A DNA stretch of 64,000 nt, from the NCBI GenBank assembly GCA_034440635.1, contig JAOTON010000972.1:991001-1055000 (forward strand). The letters run 5' to 3'. A program made the translations under genes and the position numbers. This document shows, piece by piece, positions 58,699-64,000 of this stretch; position 1 is the stretch's first letter; each line of letters starts with the position of its first letter. The notes under the pieces were generated by a model, which saw nothing but the letters and a program-made list of their open reading frames with translations, ran no database searches and was not told where the DNA came from. The DNA comes from Lepas anatifera (Eukaryota > Arthropoda > Thecostraca > Lepadidae).

Positions 58699-59112
58699 TC
58701 AGCGCAGAAGACAGCACCGAGCCTGTTCAGGATTCAGCGTTAGCGCAAAGGACAGCACCCAGCCTGTTCAGGATACAGCGTTAGCGCAAAGGACAGCACC
58801 GAGCCTGTTCAGGATTCAGCGTTAGCGCAGAAGACAGCACCGAGCCTGTTCAGGATTCAGCGTTAGCGCAAAGGACAGCACCGAGCCTGTTCAGGATTCA
58901 GCGTTAGCGCAAGAAGACAGCACCGAGCCTGTTCAGGATTCAGCGTTAGCGCAAAGGACAGCACCGAGCCTGTTCAGGATTCAGCGTTAGCGCAAAGGAC
59001 AGCACCGAGCCTGTTCAGGATTCAGCGTTAGCGCAAAGGACAGCACCGATCCTGTTCAGGATTCAGCGCTAGCGCAAAGGACAGCACCGATCCTGTTCAG
59101 GATTCAGCGTTT
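58699..59112. repeat. 41-bp minisatellite, about 10 copies
   Basis: Unit AGCGCAAAGGACAGCACCGA followed by GCCTGTTCAGGATTCAGCGTT. Variants GAAGAC and CGATCCTG are clustered at the ends. Directly abuts the element at 59144. Confidence 0.95.
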
Positions 59113-59143
59113 GGAGGCCAGCTTTCAGAGAGCTCACGTTTAA

Positions 59144-60357
59144 TACCCGCACTGGAGAGGGGTTTGGTACTAATGCGCACTGGTGGGGGGCTGATAGCCC
59201 TCCTCCTGACATCTCGGAAACTAAGAGACTTAGAAAAACGCCGGCTAGGGAATAGGTGAGGGCTAGTGTAAGTCTCTACATCGTAGCCGATTTGCAATTG
59301 TTTAGGTCGACTTAAGGTGAAACGAGGTAATAAAGGTCAAATTTTGGCCGTGCTGGGGACATATTGGGAAATGCAGCAATAATGCAGAAAAAGTCGGGAA
59401 TATGCTAAAGGCGGGCCAGGGTCGTGTAAAGGGAAGGTTGCAAAAATATTTCCCCTGAAAATTGGGTCGTAGTCATTCAGGGTCATTGCCCTATGACATC
59501 GAAATATGGTATACTCCCTATTTTATACATTACAACTAACACAAAGGGCCCTGGGTCCGTTAGCGCGGGGTGGGCGCCGGAAGTGACGCCCCGGCGCCCG
59601 CGCCGGGCGCCTGCCGGCGCGGTAAACCTGTTTGAATCTGTGACCATGCATCCGTGCAGTGAGAATCATAACTACGATGTGAAAGAATCACTCTTTAATG
59701 TAAATATTAGTTCACTTTAGACGAGACTTTACTTTCCCTAAAGACAGACAAAATTATAAGCTTTGACTGCGAGAAGTGTTATGGGCGCTATATGCCTCGC
59801 AGGTTGGGGCCTAAAACAAAAAAAATACAACTAACACAATAGCAACCGCTGGGCTCAAAATGAGGATTCACCTTTGACGATGACTTTTGACCTTGACCTT
59901 TACACTCGTCATATAGAGAAGGTTGCATAGTTGGGCTTCGTTGCCTTAACTATGACGTCATAACATATGTAATATACGTAGGACTGGGTAACGCCATTTG
60001 ACCGGAAGCATTGGGGCCAATGACCTTGAAAATGCTAGTATGACCTTTTACCTTGGCCTTCATGCGAGGTAAACTGGATATATCATTCCATTTATGACAC
60101 CACCACCATTTCCATAATTTCCGTCATGAAACCACTCGGTCTCCAATGCAAGCGAACTGGCGATTGTGGTGATCCCAGAATGTAGGTCTGACTTTGAAGG
60201 CCCATAAGTCAAAACATTTTCAACCGATTTTCAAAATTCTTGCACCAATCGACGCGCCGTTAAATTTGTCCGAATGTGGCCGAGGATTGCTTGCCGTTAC
60301 GGGCGGCTCTCCGACCACTTTTGGGCGGGGCTCCCAGTCCTCACTTCAGTGCGCGTG
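59144..60357. mobile_element. TTAA-flanked element hosting a retroposon
   Basis: TTAA at 59140-59143 and 60358-60361; right end CACTTCAGTGCGCGTG matches the CACGCGC family, the left end is diverged. Contains TGACCTTTGACC-type words. Interrupted by the insertion at 59545-59825. Confidence 0.55.
59545..59825 (+). mobile_element. Retroposon with 14-bp target duplication and A-rich tail
   Basis: Perfect duplication TACAACTAACACAA at 59531-59544 and 59826-59839. The insert starts GC-rich (GGGCCCTGGGTCCGTTAGCG; GACGCCCCGGCGCC), has a weak B-box-like TGTTTGAATCT, and ends GGGGCCTAAAACAAAAAAAA. It could be a SINE or a processed small-RNA copy; the parent is not recognised. Confidence 0.75.
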
Positions 60358-60361
60358 TTAA

Positions 60362-60706
60362 CAAGTAGTTGAATAATGCTACTGCCTGGCGCACTGCATA
60401 CTCTATACCACTGCCTGGCATACTACCGCTGTTTTGCCAGCTATTCGTTGAAGCCAAGCTGTTTTCCGGACATGGGGCTTTTTGCAAAACCTGGGCCTGG
60501 TCTCGGTTTGCGATGGTCTCAAAATATGTCTGATTTTGAATGCCTGTAATAAAAAATCCTGACCGATTTTCAAACTTCCTTAACCAATCGACGCGCTCAC
60601 GAATTCGCCGAAACGTAGTCAAGTAGCGTTTTCTGGCCGCGGAGGGTTCTCAGGCCACCTCGGAAAAACAGGTGGGCGGACTTTCAGGCCCCTCAAGTGC
60701 GCGTGT
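60362..60706. mobile_element. Truncated TTAA element
   Basis: Right end GGCCCCTCAAGTGCGCGTG before TTAA 60707-60710; interior ATTTTCAAACTTCCTTAACC and CCAATCGACGCGCTC parallels 60228-60260. The left terminal repeat is missing. Confidence 0.5.
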
Positions 60707-60929
60707 TTAACTGCCAAAGCAGCAGCTGTCAAAGTTTAATGGCAAGATCGATATATGGCAGGCCTTTTGGGACTCATTTAGTGCGAACGACTTACAAGAG
60801 ATGAGTGATATGAGCAAGTTAGTTATATGAGTGTTATTCTGAGGGGTGAAGCAAAGGGGGCCATTGAGGGCCTTTATTTGACTGCCCCAAACTACCATCA
60901 CGCTCTCCAAGTTTGGTCATCGATAACGA

Positions 60930-61560
60930 AAGTTTTTCTCCCGCATTCAGGGTCTGTATGTTCTGTCTGTGGTCCGTCTATGTAGTCCCCAACCATGTAT
61001 ACCCGGATGATGATGTAAAGCCTCCGCGAAGTCTTCAAAACAGCCGAAAATCGCACATTCACAGCTTGCAGTCACTCAGCTTGAAGGGAGAGTCGTACGC
61101 GATGTCTCCCACTCCTCTGTTTCTGTACAAGCTGCCTGAGCAGATGGAGACTGAGTGACCTTGCCTGGAGAGTGACAGCAAGAAGACGGACGTGGGAGGA
61201 CTAGTGAAGTACTTGGATGAAGAGATTTCAAGACGCGAGCTTTCCATAGTGTTCAATGTTCTCAGTTAATAAGAACTACAAGTTCGTCGTCCAAAGTAGA
61301 ACCCTCAACAGAGCAAGTGGCCACCCACGCTGCAGGTGCAGGTTCAGCTCGGGAGAGCCAGGACGAGCCCAGCTCGTCGGAAGTGTGCAGGATGCGGAGG
61401 AAGTCCAACCACCAGCTCCTCTCGGGAGCTGCTTCAGCTGAAACCACCTCAACACAAGGAGATCCCGAAGTCGTGGCAATGGTTACGGTGCCTCAAGTTC
61501 AGCCACAATACCAGGGTTTGCGCTCTGTAAACATCATGGGTCTTTTTGTTTCCTGTCTGT
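60930..61560 (+). pseudogene. BEL/Pao-type LTR retrotransposon gag relic
   Basis: Fragments resemble the conserved gag region of BEL/Pao elements: ESYAMSPTPLFLYKLPEQME, then GGLVKYLDEEISRRE. A Ser/Thr-rich linker and a degenerate Cys cluster (KCAGCGG near 61396) follow in shifted frames. In-frame stops follow METE and again before the linker. No protease, RT or LTR nearby. An isolated, non-functional piece. Confidence 0.6.
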
Positions 61561-61834
61561 TGATAGTCCAGTCAGTCTCGTTCTGTAAACAGTAGTATCT
61601 CTACCATATGTAGAGCTGCCTTGTGCCAAGGCGGCTATTCTGCCTACTGCTAAGGTTCAGGTACGGGGTCCACGCGGGGCGGTCAGCACAACGCTGCTGT
61701 TTGACTATGTCAGCATGCGCCCTTGCAGCAGCATGCGCTCTTTAGATCCCAGACTGGTGAAGACCAGAGGGGGGGAAAGTGCAATTGTATCGTATTTGGC
61801 CATCTTTTCAACCACTACTAACGCCTTTCATTAA

Positions 61835-62723
61835 AGGGAATAGGACACATTGGTGGAATGCTAGACTGTGGGCAATCTGCATTGAACATAATGGATATGG
61901 CCTTATTTTGCTAAGAATGGCTAATAAGCCTAAGAAATCGTTTCATTTGCTTTTCCTTTGTTAGAGGAAAACAACAAAATCGCGTGGCATGAAATAAGCG
62001 TACGCTTTTTGCCAGATTGAACCTATTATATTGGCGCCACAAAAGGGTATGACTTACAAATGAAGGGCTTCGCTAACAAAAATTAGTTAGGGGAAAAACT
62101 AACACTTATAGACTTCGGCGATTTTTATTGGTATATTTAAAAATATTTCACATTTGAAACTTGTCTTTAAGAAAGTTATACAAACTCAGTCACCAGGGCT
62201 GAAAACATGGTTAGTAAGTAGGTTTTCATTTTTGGGGTTTAACGACACACTAACTGCTGATGTCATATGGTGTCGGAGGGGAAGGGGATTGAGCTAGACT
62301 TGAACTAGGGCGGGACGCCAAGTTCTGCCTCTGGGTGGGCTCGAACCAACGACACATTGCACATACAGAATGTCATAGGTCGAGCCGAGTGCGCGCGCTA
62401 ACCGACTGAGCCAACCAGAGGCCTAGGAAGCAGGTTTTAAATATGTCCAAGCAATAAATATTTGTCCGCGCAGCGGGACTGAGCATTACGTCACGTTCCC
62501 AAAGCCAACTTATATCACGTGACTGCTGGGAGAGGAAGGGGGTTGGTAGGCGGTGACTTTTCTTTTCTTCCTCCACGAACGGTAAGTCCCGAAATTTTAC
62601 ACAGGAATTCACACGCGAAGCTCTGAAATTATCACAATGGATTTCTGATCATGCGGTTTCTCGGTATGCTACATCAGACGGCCATATCAGTTTAAATCAC
62701 ATGATGAGTGTGTCACATTCTCT
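61835..62723. mobile_element. Related AGGGAAT-type MITE with inserted SINE
   Basis: Left end TTAA|AGGGAATAGGACACATT at 61831, right end GTGTCACATTCTCTCTAA. The interior does not match copies 1 and 2, so it is a separate subfamily. A tRNA-like SINE lies inside. Confidence 0.5.
62215..62424 (-). mobile_element. tRNA-derived SINE, different family
   Basis: On the - strand: GCCTCTGGTTGGCTCAGTCG (A box), later GGTTCGAGCCC (B box) and CCCAGAGGC closing the acceptor-like stem. The body ends GTGTCGTTAAACCCCAAAAA, resembling the tail of the other SINE family (CGTCGTTAAACCCCAACAAT). Confidence 0.75.
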
Positions 62724-62789
62724 CTAAAACTAGAACTGAGAACATATACGTAGGTTCACACAGGTAATGTAGAGGGAATATGGAAAAGC

Positions 62790-63155
62790 CTAGAGTGCGT
62801 CCCGAAATTTTGGGGATGACGGTGCGTCTCCTGGTAGGTCATCCTGGGAGCGTACCTCTGCTTTTCCCACTTTTGACACCCCTGGATACGTAAATATGGC
62901 CAGATATCTTAATCTGAGATACAAACATTTTTTACGAGATCCTAGCTTTACACATTCCTTGTGGTATTTGTGTATTTCCCCCTCTAACGAGGCCCATTTA
63001 TTTCCCTCCCGAAATATATGGATCTGCATTTTCTGAATTTGGCCTTTCTCTTGCGTATTGTTCACACAAGAGAAAACAGGATGGCAGACAACAGAAAACA
63101 AACCGATAGACAGTAAGAAAATGAGGACGTCATTCTTCATGCTAAAAAAGTACAT
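62790..63155 (-). CDS. Weak candidate secreted-peptide ORF
   Basis: A 121-codon frame opening with MKNDVLIFLLSIGLFSVVCH after five residues, a plausible signal peptide, then a Lys-rich region with two cysteines. No family recognised, no supported splice sites, and AT-rich like its flanks. It may be chance, or an exon of a gene beyond the window. Confidence 0.15.
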   Translation of the reverse strand: MYFFSMKNDVLIFLLSIGLFSVVCHPVFSCVNNTQEKGQIQKMQIHIFREGNKWASLEGEIHKYHKECVKLGSRKKCLYLRLRYLAIFTYPGVSKVGKAEVRSQDDLPGDAPSSPKFRDAL

Positions 63156-63845
63156 TTCAAACCATTTGCACCCAAGGACACATTACGACCCTTTCCACTG
63201 AGTCCGAGCCAGTGTAGTCGCTAACTTATCGCCAATTTGACCAGCTCTGCCAACAACTATCATTCAGCGGAATCTCCCACAGGTATATTTTCAAAATAGT
63301 GGGGGGGAAACCAAAAAATTTCACTAAATTAATGCACGTATTAATATTATTTGATATTAATAATATTTCACACGCATTAATGCACGTGTGAATGCAGAGA
63401 CGCCATTCCTTAAATCTACTGGAGCAGTTGGCGGTCTGGTGACAGCTCGTATCTGAAAACCTAATTTGCTCACACTTCTCTCCCGAATCATTCATGCTTA
63501 AACAGGACTTTCTTGAATTGTTACTTACAACGCACCAATCGTCACCCCACGTAAGCGATAGAAACGAGAACATTAATCGGGACTTGGTACAACAAATAAA
63601 GAGCACAGACGCATCGATTTTCGTGACTGCGGTGACAAAGTTCAGATTTGACTGGATATATCACTATGATCTGATATAAGCCATGGCACAGTAAAATATG
63701 CATTTCCCAGAAATGTCCAATCAAAAGCGTTATCAAAACAGCAGCGGAATACATGCAAATAGAAAACATATAGATAGCTCCATCCGAAAACCAACAGGGC
63801 ATAAGGTATTCGACACTCACAACACCTCGTGTCTTATTATTTCAG

Positions 63846-64000
63846 TGCACTCCGCCATTCCCGGCGGTGTTTGCGACCATTCTTATCAGATGAATGACGG
63901 TGTTCGTTATGCACGCTCCAGAGAACAACGGGCCCGACATAAATCATTCCGATATGGTAATGGAGGCTTAGTTATGGTGCACTCCAAGAATTATGAACGG
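63846..64000 (+). CDS. Candidate exon cut by the window end
   Basis: Begins after a strong acceptor (GTGTCTTATTATTTCAG) and stays open for 51 codons to the window edge. Segments: GGVCDHSYQMNDGVRYARSR, then RYGNGGLVMVHSKNYER. The GGLVMVHS...E pattern faintly recalls a C-type lectin core (GG.LV.I.S..E), but the preceding Cys spacing does not fit well, so the product is unknown. Confidence 0.3.

Noticed and set aside
62324..62424. Possible tRNA gene on the - strand
   Set aside because: The acceptor-like stem pairs, but the T arm is imperfect and the anticodon arm is not formed; the SINE tail follows.
63226..63606. Cysteine-containing - strand open frame
   Set aside because: Cysteine spacing fits no family I know, and splice sites around it are weak.

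Overview
This is a repeat-dense, intron-rich animal genomic window with no prokaryotic gene organisation. Two real multi-exon genes can be supported. On the + strand is a secreted, probably GPI-anchored Ly6/uPAR (three-finger) protein, with exons at 237-324, 2114-2251, 16793-17115 (proposed here from splice phase) and 30242-30496. On the - strand are the last five coding exons of a Cys-loop, anion-selective ligand-gated channel subunit (53485-53567, 51121-51252, 41828-42057, 39887-40069, 39447-39686). It most resembles the arthropod histamine/pH-gated chloride channel group. That resemblance, with the long TE-filled introns, suggests an arthropod, possibly a chelicerate or crustacean. The species cannot be fixed from this sequence.

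Layout. 0.2-30.5 kb is the Ly6 gene; its introns hold a 1.1-kb foldback element, TTAA-flanked non-autonomous DNA elements, a degenerate GGGGCCC-rich array, a hAT transposon with a broken transposase and a perfect 8-bp target duplication, Penelope-like GIY-YIG fragments and a LINE fragment. Two oppositely oriented copies of the GGGGCCC array flank the third exon. 31-39 kb is intergenic: more TTAA elements, two small hAT MITEs, and a foldback element carrying a Penelope-type endonuclease between (TA)n tracts. 39.4-53.6 kb is the channel gene, with an intronic 42-bp minisatellite (51.25-52.55 kb) whose unit is a copy of the splice acceptor of the adjoining exon. 53.6-64 kb is upstream intron or intergenic sequence with a 41-bp minisatellite, a retroposon with a 14-bp target duplication, a BEL/Pao gag relic, SINEs and one candidate + strand exon cut by the window end.

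The commonest repeats are 0.7-1.3 kb elements ending in CACGCGC- or CCCTCGCCC-type inverted repeats and flanked by TTAA (sometimes TTAT). They are packed with GGTCA/TGACC words. Three insertions have an intact reference copy of their target inside the window, which proves TTAA duplication directly. The two genes show no evident functional link; a Ly6 protein beside a Cys-loop receptor is suggestive, because some Ly6 proteins modulate such receptors, but that is inference only.
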